From: Planctomycetota bacterium
GTDB taxonomy: Bacteria > Planctomycetota > SZUA-567 > H5-PLA8
Direction of reading: 5' to 3'
DNA: 64,000 nt
Assembly: GCA_015075375.1 (NCBI GenBank)
Contig: JABTUM010000001.1
Span: forward strand, 2,165,201-2,229,200
The notes under the pieces are model-generated. The model searched no databases and was not told the origin of the DNA. It saw only the letters and a list, made by a program, of their open reading frames with translations. A program made the translations under genes and the position numbers. Positions 36,367-45,502 of this stretch are shown piece after piece; the first letter of the stretch is position 1; each line of letters opens with the position of its first letter.

Positions 36367-36417
36367 TCTCGCGGCCGCGTGCGCAGCGGCAAGCCGAGAA
36401 CCCGAGTACGAATGGAC

Positions 36418-37770
36418 TCAGGCTTCCGCGACGGGCTGAACCGCGGGCCTTCGTTCGCATAAACGGTCGGCCAGTTCGAACGCCTCGCGGAATATCTGAT
36501 GCAGGTGCGTGTACTCGAAGCGCGCGCTGCGCCCAAGGCAGTAAAAAGCGCCGGGCGCTTCCAGCGCCGCCACCGCCGCGCGCCGCTGCTCCAGGCTCTC
36601 CAGCGTGATGCACGGATACGCGTTCGAGATCACGTGCGCCTCCGCGCCCAGCACCTCATCCTTCTTGTAAAGTCCCAGCCGTGCCAGCGCCGCCACCGTC
36701 TCGTCGCGCAACCGGTTCACCGCCGGCACCCGCGTTGCCGTCTGGGCCGCCGTCGCGTCGTCCAGCGGCACTTCGGCCAGCAGCGACGTCTGATCCGCCG
36801 GCGCGAGGCTGGGGCAGCGCTGCTTCGGTTCGTGCACGCGCGTGACCAGGCAATCCGAATCTGGCACGTACAGCGACGCGTGCGGACTCACTTCGGGCCG
36901 GTTAAGCATCACGAACACGTTGACGAGATGGCGGTGCTTTAACTTTCGCGCCAGCGAACGCGCGGACTCCGGAACCCAGTCCGCCATCGCGCAGAGCTTC
37001 GGCAGCGGCAGCGCGCCGGCCACCGCCGCGAACATGCGCTCGCCCTGCGGCGTGGTCACGCGGTAGCCGGAATCCGCCCGCACCAAGGCCGTAATCGCGC
37101 AGTTCGCATGCAGGCGCTCGGCCGGCAGCCCCGCCAGCAGCGCATCCGTGATCCGGCCGTAACCGCCGCGCGGATAATAAAAGCTCCCGTCGAGGTGCTC
37201 GTGCTTCTTGCGCTCGCCGAAGCACATCTCTTTCAGCACCGTGGCGAGACTGAGGTTCTTGAGCCGCCCCGTCCCCAGTTCCAGCGAAAGCGTCTCCAGC
37301 GGCACGCCCCATAATTTGCGCGAATACTGCAGCACGAAATCTTCGGCCAGCGCGCCGCCGAAGCGCGTCAGCGCGTGGTCGCGGAAATTGGCCGGCTCGC
37401 CCCGGGACCGGAACACGAAATCCCACGCGTAACGCATGCCGCGCGTGAACGGGACGTTGCGCAATACGTTCACCGGACTGAGCGGAAATTCGATGAAGCG
37501 GCCGAACTTGAGGATCGCCGAACGCTTATGGCTCTTGTGCCACGCGCCGTCCAGCAGCGCCCCCGTCCACGCCGTGATCTCCGGATCTTTGTCGTGGAAG
37601 CGGTGCGCGCCCGTATCGACGCCGAACGCGCCATACCGCAGCGTACGCGCCATCCCGCCGAACTCGTTCGAGGCCTCGAACAGCTCGAACGCCACCCCGC
37701 GCTCATGCAGCCGCCGGGCCAGCACCAGGCCCGCGATGCCGCCGCCGAGTATCGCGATGGGAGAAGACAT
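36418..37770 (-). CDS. FAD-dependent amine-oxidase/protoporphyrinogen-oxidase-like protein
   Basis: The 450-residue flavoprotein has an N-terminal Rossmann dinucleotide site (ILGGGIAGLVLARRL) followed by ELFEASNEFGGMARTL, the classic FAD-binding pair of the amine-oxidase/UDP-galactopyranose-mutase-like superfamily. The last FAD segment (YCLGRSARFEYTHLHQIF) is also visible. Members oxidise amines or porphyrinogens, or isomerise sugar nucleotides; in polysaccharide loci they are often annotated as protoporphyrinogen oxidases. The ATG at 37770 is chosen because the Rossmann strand starts four residues later. It precedes the cyclase gene by 51 nt and follows the SGNH hydrolase gene by 84 nt on the same strand. 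Confidence 0.83.
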   Translation of the reverse strand: MSSPIAILGGGIAGLVLARRLHERGVAFELFEASNEFGGMARTLRYGAFGVDTGAHRFHDKDPEITAWTGALLDGAWHKSHKRSAILKFGRFIEFPLSPVNVLRNVPFTRGMRYAWDFVFRSRGEPANFRDHALTRFGGALAEDFVLQYSRKLWGVPLETLSLELGTGRLKNLSLATVLKEMCFGERKKHEHLDGSFYYPRGGYGRITDALLAGLPAERLHANCAITALVRADSGYRVTTPQGERMFAAVAGALPLPKLCAMADWVPESARSLARKLKHRHLVNVFVMLNRPEVSPHASLYVPDSDCLVTRVHEPKQRCPSLAPADQTSLLAEVPLDDATAAQTATRVPAVNRLRDETVAALARLGLYKKDEVLGAEAHVISNAYPCITLESLEQRRAAVAALEAPGAFYCLGRSARFEYTHLHQIFREAFELADRLCERRPAVQPVAEA

Positions 37771-37854
37771 GCGCCGTTCCGAGTCCGGTAAAGCGCGCCA
37801 GTATACCGCCAACCCGCCCGGGGTAAATGCGGTCAACGGAGCGCTCCGGCCGCG

Positions 37855-38847
37855 TCAGGCGTTCGCGAAATACTTCCTCACCGCGTGCGTCAGGAAGTTC
37901 TCGCCCAGCTTCACGTAACCTTCCGCGTTCGGATGCAACTGGTCCGGCAGCAACCCGGCCAGGTCCGGCCCGAACAGATCCAATCCGTTCACGTAATGCA
38001 CATGCTTATCGCCGTGCGCGCGCAACGCCTCCACCGCGGCGTGGACTTCCTCGCGCATCGCCTGCAGCGTGAAGCCCACCGCGTTCTTGGTCTCCTCGCG
38101 CGGCGGGCTGTAAACCGGCGACGCCACGACGTACGGCGTATCGGGATGCTTCTCGCGCACGATCTGCACGAAGCCGATAATCGCCTGACGGAAGCTCCGG
38201 ATATTCAAGCTCCCGCTGCCGTATATATTGATGCCTACTTTCATCGATAAATAATCCGCCGGCCGATCGCGCATCACCCGCGCCATCATGCTGTCCAGAT
38301 GGCACTGCCCGCCGAAGCCGAGGCCCGTGAGATTGAAGTTCGCGCCCCGCGCGGCCACCGCCGGCCACGTGAACGCCGGGCTGCTCGCCGCGCCGCAATG
38401 CGTGATCGAACTCCCGTACGTCACCCACTTCGGGCGCCGGTCGTCGAACACACTCAGCTTGGCCCCGTCGCTCAGTTCCAGCGACTTAAGCTGAAAAACC
38501 GAACCCTGCGGCGTCCACAATTCCACCGTCTTCTCGCCCGAGGGAAGATCGCCGAAGCGAAACGCGCTCTGCCCTTCCAGCGCGAAGCTCTTGGGAACAC
38601 CGTAGTCGACCGTCAGGTCCAGCTTCCCGCCCTCTGCTTGATACGTGCCGGATATCTCGCGCGCATCGGTCTTGAACGCCAGCCGAACCCCCGCGCCTTT
38701 GGAAGCCGCGCCTACGAGCGTCTCGTTGAAGAGCCCCCGCGTCGCGTACGGCACGCGCCACGGCTGCACGAATCCGTCGCCCAACTGCACGTCGATGGCG
38801 CCGTACCAGCGCAGGCGGTCGTCCCGAAGATCGATGGATTGCGGCAT
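37855..38847 (-). CDS. SGNH/GDSL hydrolase with N-terminal beta domain
   Basis: The 330-residue protein has a beta-rich N-terminal half (SVFQLKSLELSDGAKLSV). An SGNH hydrolase domain follows: block I YGSSIT (nucleophile Ser), block II GFGG, block III GINIYG (Asn) and block V DQLHPN (catalytic Asp and His). This two-domain build is that of CE2/GxDLY-type sugar esterases, which remove acetyl groups from polysaccharides. No signal peptide is evident. It ends 84 nt before the FAD oxidoreductase and starts 21 nt after the 64-residue gene, so it belongs to a minus-strand run from the methyltransferase down. Confidence 0.85.
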   Translation of the reverse strand: MPQSIDLRDDRLRWYGAIDVQLGDGFVQPWRVPYATRGLFNETLVGAASKGAGVRLAFKTDAREISGTYQAEGGKLDLTVDYGVPKSFALEGQSAFRFGDLPSGEKTVELWTPQGSVFQLKSLELSDGAKLSVFDDRRPKWVTYGSSITHCGAASSPAFTWPAVAARGANFNLTGLGFGGQCHLDSMMARVMRDRPADYLSMKVGINIYGSGSLNIRSFRQAIIGFVQIVREKHPDTPYVVASPVYSPPREETKNAVGFTLQAMREEVHAAVEALRAHGDKHVHYVNGLDLFGPDLAGLLPDQLHPNAEGYVKLGENFLTHAVRKYFANA

Positions 38848-38868
38848 GAATGCGGCTCCTTAAAGGGC

Positions 38869-39063
38869 TCAGCGTTTGGCGCCACGGCGGCTAGGCGTCC
38901 CGGCCCAATACCAGACCGTGACGATGCCTTCGCTTTTATCCGCGGAATGAGCGATCGAGATCACGCGCTCCGGTCCGATTTCGGTCGCGAAATCGGCCGC
39001 TTCCTGAAACAAATCTTCCCACGTTTTGAATGTGGCCCGGAAATGCTTGTAACACACGCGCAT
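38869..39063 (-). CDS. Small conserved-looking protein of unknown function
   Basis: The 64-residue protein reads FATEIGPERVISIAHSADKSEGIVTVWYW in its centre, a compact alpha-beta pattern with alternating strands. No known catalytic or metal site is visible. It is placed 8 nt after the methyltransferase stop and 21 nt before the SGNH hydrolase start, all on one strand, which supports a real gene rather than chance. Similar short proteins with an ISIxHSxDKxEGxVTVWYW core seem familiar from other bacteria, but I cannot name the family. Confidence 0.6.
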   Translation of the reverse strand: MRVCYKHFRATFKTWEDLFQEAADFATEIGPERVISIAHSADKSEGIVTVWYWAGTPSRRGAKR

Positions 39064-39071
39064 CGTTCACC

Positions 39072-39902
39072 TCATCTCCCGCCCGGCTTCACCGCCTTCA
39101 GGCTGAACATCAACGGAATGCGGTCGCCGTCCTTCAAGTGCCACCAGTCGGCCTCGCGGTGCTTCATCAAGCTGCCTTGCGCGCCCTTGTATGCATTCCA
39201 AAAAGTGTACGGAAACTCGTGCAGATATTCGAGCCGCAACCCGGCCCCCAGCAGGCCGTTCACGATCTCGCCCAGCGAATGGTTCCATTCGTAGGCCACG
39301 TTGTTCCGCGTGTTCACATCCGTCAGCGAATAGCTCCCGTTCACCACATAGCGCTCGGGCTTCCCGTTCGGAAAGTACGTGGTGCGAAACTCGAGCCGGC
39401 TGCCGTCTTCCGCAACATCCAGCATCTGCGCGAACGGATGCGTGTCGCAGAGATAGAAATAGCCGCCCGGCTTCAGAAAGTGCGCGATCACCCGCGCCCA
39501 CGCGCCCAGATCCGGAAGCCACGGCAGCACGCCGTGATAATTCAGCACGAGGTCGAATTCGCCCTGCAAATGCGCCGGCAATTCGTGCAGCGGACAGCAC
39601 ACGAAATCCGCCGCGACGCCAACCTCCGCGCTCAGCGCCCGCGCGTGCGCGATCGCCTGCTCCGAAAAATCCACGCCCGTCACCACGGCCCCTTGCCGCG
39701 CCCACAGCATCGAATCCATTCCGAAGTGGCACTGCAAATGGAGCAGCTTCAGCCCGCGCACGTCGCCCAAATCGTCGGGCACGTTGCGCTCCCAGCCGTA
39801 TTCGCCGCGCCTGAACGCCTCGACCCGGTAATTCGACGCCACCGTGGCGTGCAAGTGTGCGCGCTCGTCCCAATACGCACGGTTGGCCTGCAATTCGTCC
39901 AT
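39072..39902 (-). CDS. SAM-dependent methyltransferase (class I)
   Basis: The 276-residue protein has a Rossmann-type methyltransferase fold. Motif I is LLHLQCHFGMDS (HFGMDS replacing GxGxG), the acidic residue follows in GVDFSEQAIAHARAL, and motif IV is FDLVLNYHGVLPWL. The LQCHFGxD signature is shared by a group of class I methyltransferases annotated as acting on small molecules. It produces S-adenosylhomocysteine, and ahcY, which removes that product, is the next gene upstream on the same strand. A terminator hairpin separates them. The methyl acceptor is unknown. Confidence 0.85.
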   Translation of the reverse strand: MDELQANRAYWDERAHLHATVASNYRVEAFRRGEYGWERNVPDDLGDVRGLKLLHLQCHFGMDSMLWARQGAVVTGVDFSEQAIAHARALSAEVGVAADFVCCPLHELPAHLQGEFDLVLNYHGVLPWLPDLGAWARVIAHFLKPGGYFYLCDTHPFAQMLDVAEDGSRLEFRTTYFPNGKPERYVVNGSYSLTDVNTRNNVAYEWNHSLGEIVNGLLGAGLRLEYLHEFPYTFWNAYKGAQGSLMKHREADWWHLKDGDRIPLMFSLKAVKPGGR

Positions 39903-39921
39903 GGCCGCCGCCTCGCTGAAA

Positions 39922-39952
39922 ATGAAAAGGGCTCACGCGTCGCGTGAGCCCT
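39922..39952 (-). terminator. Intrinsic terminator after ahcY
   Basis: The arms AGGGCTCACGC (39928-39938) and GCGTGAGCCCT (39942-39952) form an 11-bp stem with a 3-nt loop. On the minus strand a TTTTCATTTT tract follows. It lies 39 nt after the ahcY stop and before the methyltransferase start, so the methyltransferase probably relies on read-through or its own promoter. Confidence 0.8.
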
Positions 39953-39991
39953 CAACATACCATTTTAAGCGCACGAATGGCAAACCGCGGT

Positions 39992-41404
39992 TTAGTAGCG
40001 GTACATCTCCGGCTTGTACGGGCCGCTGACCGGAATCCCGAGGTACTTCGCCTGCCGTTCCGTCAGCTCTTCCAGTTCCACCCCCAGCTTGCCCAGATGC
40101 AGCCGAGCCACTTCCTCGTCGAGCTTCTTCGGCAGCACGTACACCTTCTTCTCGTACTTCGAAGGACTGCCGTACAACTCGATCTGCGCCAGCACCTGGT
40201 TGGTGAAGCTGTTCGACATCACGAAGCTCGGGTGCCCCGTCGCGCAGCCCAGGTTCACCAGGCGCCCTTCCGCCAGGATGATCAGGCGCTTTCCGTTCGG
40301 CCACGTCACTTCGTGGACCTGATCCTTGATCTTCACCCAGTTGTGCTTCTTGATCTTCGCGATCTGGATCTCGCTGTCGAAATGCCCGATGTTGCAGACG
40401 ATCGCGCGGTCCTTCATCGCGTCCATGTGCGATTCGGCGATCACGTCGCAGCAGCCCGTCGTCGTGACGAAGATATCGCCGATCTTCGCGGCGTCGGCCA
40501 TCTTCATCACCTGATAGCCTTCCATCGCCGCCTGCAGCGCGCAGATCGGATCGATCTCGGTCACGATCACGCGCGCGCCCTGCCCGCGCATCGCCTGGCA
40601 GCAGCCCTTGCCCACTTCGCCGTAGCCGGCAATCACCACCACCTTGCCGCTGATCATCACATCCGTCGCGCGCATGATCCCGTCCGGCAGGCTGTGCCGG
40701 CAGCCGTAAATGTTGTCGAACTTGCTCTTCGTCACGCTGTCGTTCACGTTGAACGCCGGGAACAGCAGCTCGCCCTTCTCCGCCATCTGGTACAGCCGGT
40801 GCACGCCCGTCGTCGTCTCTTCGGTCACGCCCTTGATCGCCTTCGCGCACTTCGCGTAAAAGCCGGGCTGTTCCTTCAGCGTCTTGCGGATGCTCGCCTT
40901 GAGGATCTCTTCCTCTTCGCTCTCGCATTCGCCGTCCAGCGCCTTGATGTCCTTCTCGGCCTTCAGCCCCAGATGCACCAGCAGCGTCGCGTCGCCGCCG
41001 TCGTCCAGAATCATGTTCGGCACGCCGCCGTCGCCCCATTGCAGGATGCGGTGCGTGTAGTCCCAGTACTCTTCCAGCGTCTCGCCCTTGACCGCGAAGA
41101 CCGGAATCCCCGCGGCGGCGATGGCCGCGGCGGCGTGGTCCTGCGTGCTGAAAATATTGCAGCTCGCCCAGCGGATGTCCGCGCCCAAGTCGCGCAGCGT
41201 CTCGATCAGCACCGCCGTCTGGATCGTCATATGCAGGCTGCCGGCGATCCGCGCCCCCTTCAGCGGCTGCTGCTTCTTGAACTGCTCGCGCACCGACATC
41301 AGCCCGGGCATCTCGGTCTCGGCGAGGTCGATCTCCTTGCGCCCGAAATCGGCGAGGCTCAAATCCTTGACGACGTAATCCTTCGTGGCCGTGCTGGCAG
41401 GCAT
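39992..41404 (-). CDS. ahcY: Adenosylhomocysteinase
   Basis: The 470-residue enzyme hydrolyses S-adenosylhomocysteine to adenosine and homocysteine using bound NAD+. It shows the substrate-domain [16 protein letters not shown], the NAD site [18 protein letters not shown] and the C-terminal KPEMYRY (usually KPDHYRY). It contains the insert of about 40 residues typical of bacterial and plant forms ([18 protein letters not shown]). AGGAG precedes the ATG. No SAH-riboswitch-like sequence was found in the 120 bp upstream; only a short GCGGG/CCCGC hairpin is there. It is followed by a terminator and a SAM methyltransferase gene. Confidence 0.97.
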   Translation of the reverse strand: MPASTATKDYVVKDLSLADFGRKEIDLAETEMPGLMSVREQFKKQQPLKGARIAGSLHMTIQTAVLIETLRDLGADIRWASCNIFSTQDHAAAAIAAAGIPVFAVKGETLEEYWDYTHRILQWGDGGVPNMILDDGGDATLLVHLGLKAEKDIKALDGECESEEEEILKASIRKTLKEQPGFYAKCAKAIKGVTEETTTGVHRLYQMAEKGELLFPAFNVNDSVTKSKFDNIYGCRHSLPDGIMRATDVMISGKVVVIAGYGEVGKGCCQAMRGQGARVIVTEIDPICALQAAMEGYQVMKMADAAKIGDIFVTTTGCCDVIAESHMDAMKDRAIVCNIGHFDSEIQIAKIKKHNWVKIKDQVHEVTWPNGKRLIILAEGRLVNLGCATGHPSFVMSNSFTNQVLAQIELYGSPSKYEKKVYVLPKKLDEEVARLHLGKLGVELEELTERQAKYLGIPVSGPYKPEMYRY

Positions 41405-41527
41405 GGGTCAGGCTCCTGGGGTTTCGCGTTCGTGGCCGGTCAAGCGGGACGAACCCGCGGCAAGCAGACTAGGCGCAGGCCGCTCGGCGGCCAATGACGC
41501 GCGGGTTGATATCGGGCAAGGCGCGGT

Positions 41528-42634
41528 TTACCAGCGCAGCCCAAGCGGCTGCTTGTTCAACTGCAAGTCGATCACCGTCCACCCGCGCTCCTCGCGCACG
41601 CACAGAATTCGGCAGCCTTCCGGATACGGATCCAGCAGCGCCACCTCTTTGGCCGGCCCCGCCAGGCGCACCTGCGCCGCGACGCTCGACGAACTCTCCA
41701 GAAACAGCCGCCGCCGCCGCAGATCGATATCCACGCTCCCCACCAGCCCCACGTGGTCCCACGTCACTTCGAAATAATGCGTCTTCAAGAAGCCCGCCAC
41801 CACCCAGCGCCCGCGCTGCGGCACGTACACCGGCTTGGCATGAGCGTGCAGGAACTCCGCCGCCTGCTCCAGGTATGGCGTTTCCGGAATCTCGTGCCCG
41901 ACCTTCGGCAACTCCTTGAACTCGAACGGCGGAAGCGGATCGTCCCCGTGCCCGCCCAAGGTCTTCTGCAACTCCGCGTACACGCGCGCGTGCTCCACCG
42001 GCACGCAGTCGTCGGCCGTCCCGTGGTACACCTGCAGCGGGCAACTCCGGTTCGGCGCCACCGTCAACCCCGCGCGGCTCTGGTACGCCTCCGCGTGGTC
42101 CCGCGGATTCGGCGCGATCCAGTGCTCCATCTCGTCCCGGTAATTCCCGCGCTCGTTCCAAGCGAACCAGCGCGCGTAGTCGCTGATCCCGCACCAGACG
42201 ACGGCCGCCGCAAGCAGGTCGGGGCATTTGCCCAGCAGCGCGTAGACGTTGCCCCCGCCCCCCGAGGCCCCGAACGCGCGCGGCGGCAAACCGTCGCTGC
42301 AAAGCTGCGGAAAGCTGTGCCGCGCCGCGTTGAGCGCATCCACCGCGTCGCGCAGTTCCCAACCGTTGGCGTCGGGACTGCCCGCCGTCCCGCCCCGCCC
42401 GCGCAGATTCAAATTGAGCACGCAAAAGCCGCGCTGCGCGAACGCACGCGCCCGGCCACGCGTATGCAGCAGGTTCTGGTGCCAGCCGTGGAAAAGTAAA
42501 AGCGCCGGCCACGGCCCCCCGTGCGCCGGCGCCAGCACATCCATGAATAGCGTGTTCAGCGGCCGCTCGCTGGAGGCGTACGGCGCCATCAGATGCTCGG
42601 CCAGTTCCTTGCCCGGTACGCGCGTGGACGACAT
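41528..42634 (-). CDS. Alpha/beta hydrolase, esterase/peptidase-like
   Basis: The 368-residue hydrolase has the oxyanion-region HGWHQN, the nucleophile elbow GASGGGG (Ser124), a candidate acid in GTADDCVPV and a histidine in VGHEIPE. After the fold, about 100 C-terminal residues form a beta-rich extension (RRRRLFLESSSSVAAQVRL...) not present in minimal esterases. It resembles acetyl-xylan esterase/dipeptidyl-peptidase-like hydrolases. No signal peptide. It sits between the ahcY gene and the pilus operon terminator and is probably transcribed on its own. The substrate is unknown. Confidence 0.78.
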   Translation of the reverse strand: MSSTRVPGKELAEHLMAPYASSERPLNTLFMDVLAPAHGGPWPALLLFHGWHQNLLHTRGRARAFAQRGFCVLNLNLRGRGGTAGSPDANGWELRDAVDALNAARHSFPQLCSDGLPPRAFGASGGGGNVYALLGKCPDLLAAAVVWCGISDYARWFAWNERGNYRDEMEHWIAPNPRDHAEAYQSRAGLTVAPNRSCPLQVYHGTADDCVPVEHARVYAELQKTLGGHGDDPLPPFEFKELPKVGHEIPETPYLEQAAEFLHAHAKPVYVPQRGRWVVAGFLKTHYFEVTWDHVGLVGSVDIDLRRRRLFLESSSSVAAQVRLAGPAKEVALLDPYPEGCRILCVREERGWTVIDLQLNKQPLGLRW

Positions 42635-42681
42635 GGCTCGCTCTCCGCTTCGCGAACCGTTGTAGCATATCCGCCGGCTTA

Positions 42682-42717
42682 TAAAAGAAAGGGCCCGCGC
42701 GGTTGCCCGCCGGGCCC
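42682..42717 (-). terminator. Intrinsic terminator of the pilus-type operon
   Basis: GGGCCCG (42691-42697) pairs with CGGGCCC (42711-42717), extended by an inner GCGG/CCGC with a TTGC loop. On the minus strand the hairpin is followed by TTTCTTTTAT. It lies 25 nt after the stop of the 525-residue gene. Confidence 0.8.
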
Positions 42718-42742
42718 CAATCGACTCGCTATACGCAATGTA

Positions 42743-44320
42743 TTACTGACCCTTCTTCTCCAGGATCTCCTTCACCTTCTGCTTGCGCAGCCGCTCTTCT
42801 TCTTCGCGCTCCTTCAGCAGCCGGTCCATGATGATGAACGCATCCTTGCGCTTCTCGAAATCGCCCCGGCGCACGTGCTCTTCCTGCGCGCCCGATTTGA
42901 TATCCTCGAGCACCGCAATCAGCGTCGGCTTGCGCTGCTCCACCTGCTTCTCTTCCATGATCGGGCGGCCCAAGGCGTCCAGCTTCGGAACCTCGATCTC
43001 CGTCTGGCCGTCGGGGCCCATCTTCTTTTCCATCACCGCGACGCGCACCACCTTCATCTCGCGGTCCTCGCCCGCCTTGATCTCGGCCAGCTTGAAGCCC
43101 GACTTGAACTCCCACAGCTTCTGCTCGCCGCTCGTCTTATCCTTGTAGCGCAGCGTCTCCTTCAACTCCTCGCCGTACGCCGTCCAGACGGTGATCTCCT
43201 GCCATTCTTCCGCCGGGTACACCCACACCTGCATCGCGAACTGCCCCTTGTACGCCGGCGACCCGCGGCGGCTGGGCGGCAGCGACATATCGGGCAGATC
43301 GCCCTGCATGCCGGCGAAGCGCAGCTTGAAGCTCGGCGGCGTCGCCACCTTGAGCGCATCCGTCCAGGAACTGGCGTACAGCTTCACCGTCGAACCTTCC
43401 TTCGCGGGCTTGACCTCTTCCTGATCCTTCGCCACCTTCACCCGGATGCGCTTGTCGCCCAGCGTGATCAGCCCGTTCGAGCCCGTTGTCACCAGCCGCG
43501 CCACCAGCCGCGCTTTGTAGAAGTACTCGTTCTTCGGAGCTACCTTGCGGTCGTGCGTGACCAGCAGATCCTTGAACCGCGCGGGATCCAGCGTGGTCTG
43601 GTCCACCACCGGAGCGTCTTCCGCCTCCGCCGGAGCGTCCTCCGCGCGCTTCGTGCTGCGCGAGGTCTGGTCGGACGGGCCGGCCGGTTCGCCGGCCTCG
43701 GGCTTGGGTGCGTCTTCCGGCTTGGGCTTCGCCGGGTCATCCTTCTTGGCCGGCTTGATCAGGTCCAACCCCGGAATGTCTTCCTCCGGGTTGAGGTCGA
43801 TCGTCTGGGCCAGCTCTTCCACCTTATCCGCCGTGGCGCCGCGGTAGATCTCCACCCGCACCGGGATCATGTACTTCAAGTGAGCGGCCGGAATCCGGCA
43901 GGTCAGGTACACGCCGTTATGGTCGGCCTCGGCCGCCACTTCCGACGGCGGCTTCAGGATCGCGAAATCGTCCACGATCGGCGTCTGGATGTCCGCGCCC
44001 TGCGGCTTGTCCTTCGGGTCCACGTACGGGCGCTTGGGACGCGGGTAGTACGCGTACGCAGGCGTCGACGCCAGCCCCTCTTCGGGACGGCTGAAATTCG
44101 CCTTAAGCCGCTCGGCGTACCCGACCTGATTCTTCGGGTGCCACGGGAAGTCCTCGGCCGGCGGCTTGGACAGGTAGCCCTTGATCTCGGCCAGATCCTT
44201 GCCCAGATCCTGAAGCGCGGCAGGCTCCTCCACCTCCAGGCTGCCGGCGATGATCCAGCCGGCTATCGCCAGCACCACCACCGTGACGATCTTCTCGCCG
44301 TGTTGAAAGAGCAGTTGCAC
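42743..44320 (-). CDS. Inner-membrane protein of the PilM/Amuc_1100-type cluster
   Basis: The 525-residue protein starts with a short cytoplasmic segment and one membrane helix (EKIVTVVVLAIAGWIIAG). The periplasmic region is beta-rich in its first half (VYLTCRIPAAHLKYMIPVRVEIYRG). A Pro/Ala/Glu/Lys-rich low-complexity linker (about 195-245) follows, and the protein ends in a charged coiled coil (REEEERLRKQKVKEILEKKG). The GTG at 44320 is preferred because AAGGAG lies nine bases upstream; the frame opens at 44341. It follows the Amuc_1100-like gene by 48 nt. Its position equals that of the uncharacterised third gene in Akkermansia's Amuc_1101-1100-1099 order. Its function is unknown. Confidence 0.68.
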   Translation of the reverse strand: MQLLFQHGEKIVTVVVLAIAGWIIAGSLEVEEPAALQDLGKDLAEIKGYLSKPPAEDFPWHPKNQVGYAERLKANFSRPEEGLASTPAYAYYPRPKRPYVDPKDKPQGADIQTPIVDDFAILKPPSEVAAEADHNGVYLTCRIPAAHLKYMIPVRVEIYRGATADKVEELAQTIDLNPEEDIPGLDLIKPAKKDDPAKPKPEDAPKPEAGEPAGPSDQTSRSTKRAEDAPAEAEDAPVVDQTTLDPARFKDLLVTHDRKVAPKNEYFYKARLVARLVTTGSNGLITLGDKRIRVKVAKDQEEVKPAKEGSTVKLYASSWTDALKVATPPSFKLRFAGMQGDLPDMSLPPSRRGSPAYKGQFAMQVWVYPAEEWQEITVWTAYGEELKETLRYKDKTSGEQKLWEFKSGFKLAEIKAGEDREMKVVRVAVMEKKMGPDGQTEIEVPKLDALGRPIMEEKQVEQRKPTLIAVLEDIKSGAQEEHVRRGDFEKRKDAFIIMDRLLKEREEEERLRKQKVKEILEKKGQ

Positions 44321-44368
44321 GGTTCTTCTCTCCTTCCGCACCGAACGCCGCGGACGCCGCCCAAACCC

Positions 44369-45457
44369 TTAGTTCGTCTTCTTCACCGTCTTGCTCGCCT
44401 TGGAACCCTTCGCCGCCGGAGGCGGAGCGGGCGGCTCCAGCATCTTCTTCGCCGCCGCCCAATCGAACTCCAGCAGATCCACGTCCACCAGGCACTGAAT
44501 CGCCGCTTCCTGGTAGTGCGTATTCACCTTCATCGCCGCCAGCTTCGCAGGCGTATCTTCGGCCTTCGGAGCCAGATTGTTCAAATCGTCCAAGCTCGGA
44601 AACGCCGCCGTGATCCGCTGCGTATCGATCCGCCGCACCACCCCGAACCAGCGCGGGCTCGACTCCAGGCGCTGAATCGCCGGAGCCACCGCCACCGCGG
44701 GCGCCGTAAAGAGGATGCGAAGCCGCTGCGCCGAAGAGAGCGCCGCAGGCGCCTTCTCCGTCGCGCCCGACGTCCCCGCCAGCTTCAGCGCTTCGTTGTA
44801 CGTCGCGGTCTCAGCCAGCGCCGTCTGGTCCACCGGGATCAGCGTCAGCTTATCCAGCGACAGGATGCCCACGCTCGCCGGCTTGGTCGCTTCGGGCTTC
44901 TTCTCGTCCGGTTCGAATTCCAGCTTCGTCACCGCCGCCTTCACCGAACTCAGCGCGCTCACCAGCTCTTCCACGATCGCCACCTGGCGCAGCCATTCCT
45001 GGCGCTTCGGTTCGTCGTTGCTCGGCAGGTTCAAGCCTTCGTAAAGGTAGGTCTTGGCGAAGCCGTCCGGAACCTTGAACCCGCCTTCCTCGATCTTCTT
45101 CATGATGGCGGCGCGCTTCTCGATCAGCCAGCCGTCGAAGCGCAGCGTGTCCGTCGGAGCCTTCAGGTACTCTTCCGAAAGCGTGAAGCCTTTGCCCTTC
45201 CACGCTTCGACCACTTCTTTCTGCTGCTCCTCCAGATGCTTCCGGTAGGCCTGAGCGGCCTGGACGTGCTGCCCGCCCACGATCTTCTTGGAATCCTTGG
45301 CGTACTTGCGCACCTCGCCGGCCTTGGTGTCGATCGCCGCGCGCAGCTCCGCGGATTCCGCGTGAATCCCCGGAACCACCACGAAATAGACGCCCAGCGC
45401 GACCACCAGCACCGCCGCCAAGACGACCCAGAAGAGATACTTCATTACGCCGTCCAC
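44369..45457 (-). CDS. Amuc_1100-like / PilO-type pilus assembly protein
   Basis: The 362-residue protein has one N-terminal membrane helix (about 5-27). A long helical stretch (SAELRAAIDTKAGEVRKYAKDSKKI) follows, then a C-terminal alpha-beta region. This is the build of PilO/GspM-type alignment-complex proteins and of Amuc_1100, the pilus-associated protein of Akkermansia. The GTG at 45457 is chosen because GGGAGGA lies six bases upstream; an ATG four codons later is also possible. It lies 45 nt after the PilM-PilN fusion gene and would interact with it in the inner membrane. Ala/Lys-rich residues end the chain. Confidence 0.72.
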   Translation of the reverse strand: MDGVMKYLFWVVLAAVLVVALGVYFVVVPGIHAESAELRAAIDTKAGEVRKYAKDSKKIVGGQHVQAAQAYRKHLEEQQKEVVEAWKGKGFTLSEEYLKAPTDTLRFDGWLIEKRAAIMKKIEEGGFKVPDGFAKTYLYEGLNLPSNDEPKRQEWLRQVAIVEELVSALSSVKAAVTKLEFEPDEKKPEATKPASVGILSLDKLTLIPVDQTALAETATYNEALKLAGTSGATEKAPAALSSAQRLRILFTAPAVAVAPAIQRLESSPRWFGVVRRIDTQRITAAFPSLDDLNNLAPKAEDTPAKLAAMKVNTHYQEAAIQCLVDVDLLEFDWAAAKKMLEPPAPPPAAKGSKASKTVKKTN

Positions 45458-45502
45458 GCGTCATCCTCCCGTGCGTTGCGTTCCTGACCCGGTCCGCCCC
45501 GA

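Noticed and set aside
41405..41527. SAH riboswitch upstream of ahcY
   Set aside because: The minus-strand leader has only a short GCGGG/CCCGC hairpin and an AGGAG. The conserved SAH-riboswitch core was not found.
42593..45487. Plus-strand frame of 964 codons across the pilus-type operon
   Set aside because: The product is extremely rich in Arg, His, Leu and Gln, which is typical of an antisense reading. The minus strand encodes two ordered proteins with membrane helices and Shine-Dalgarno sites.
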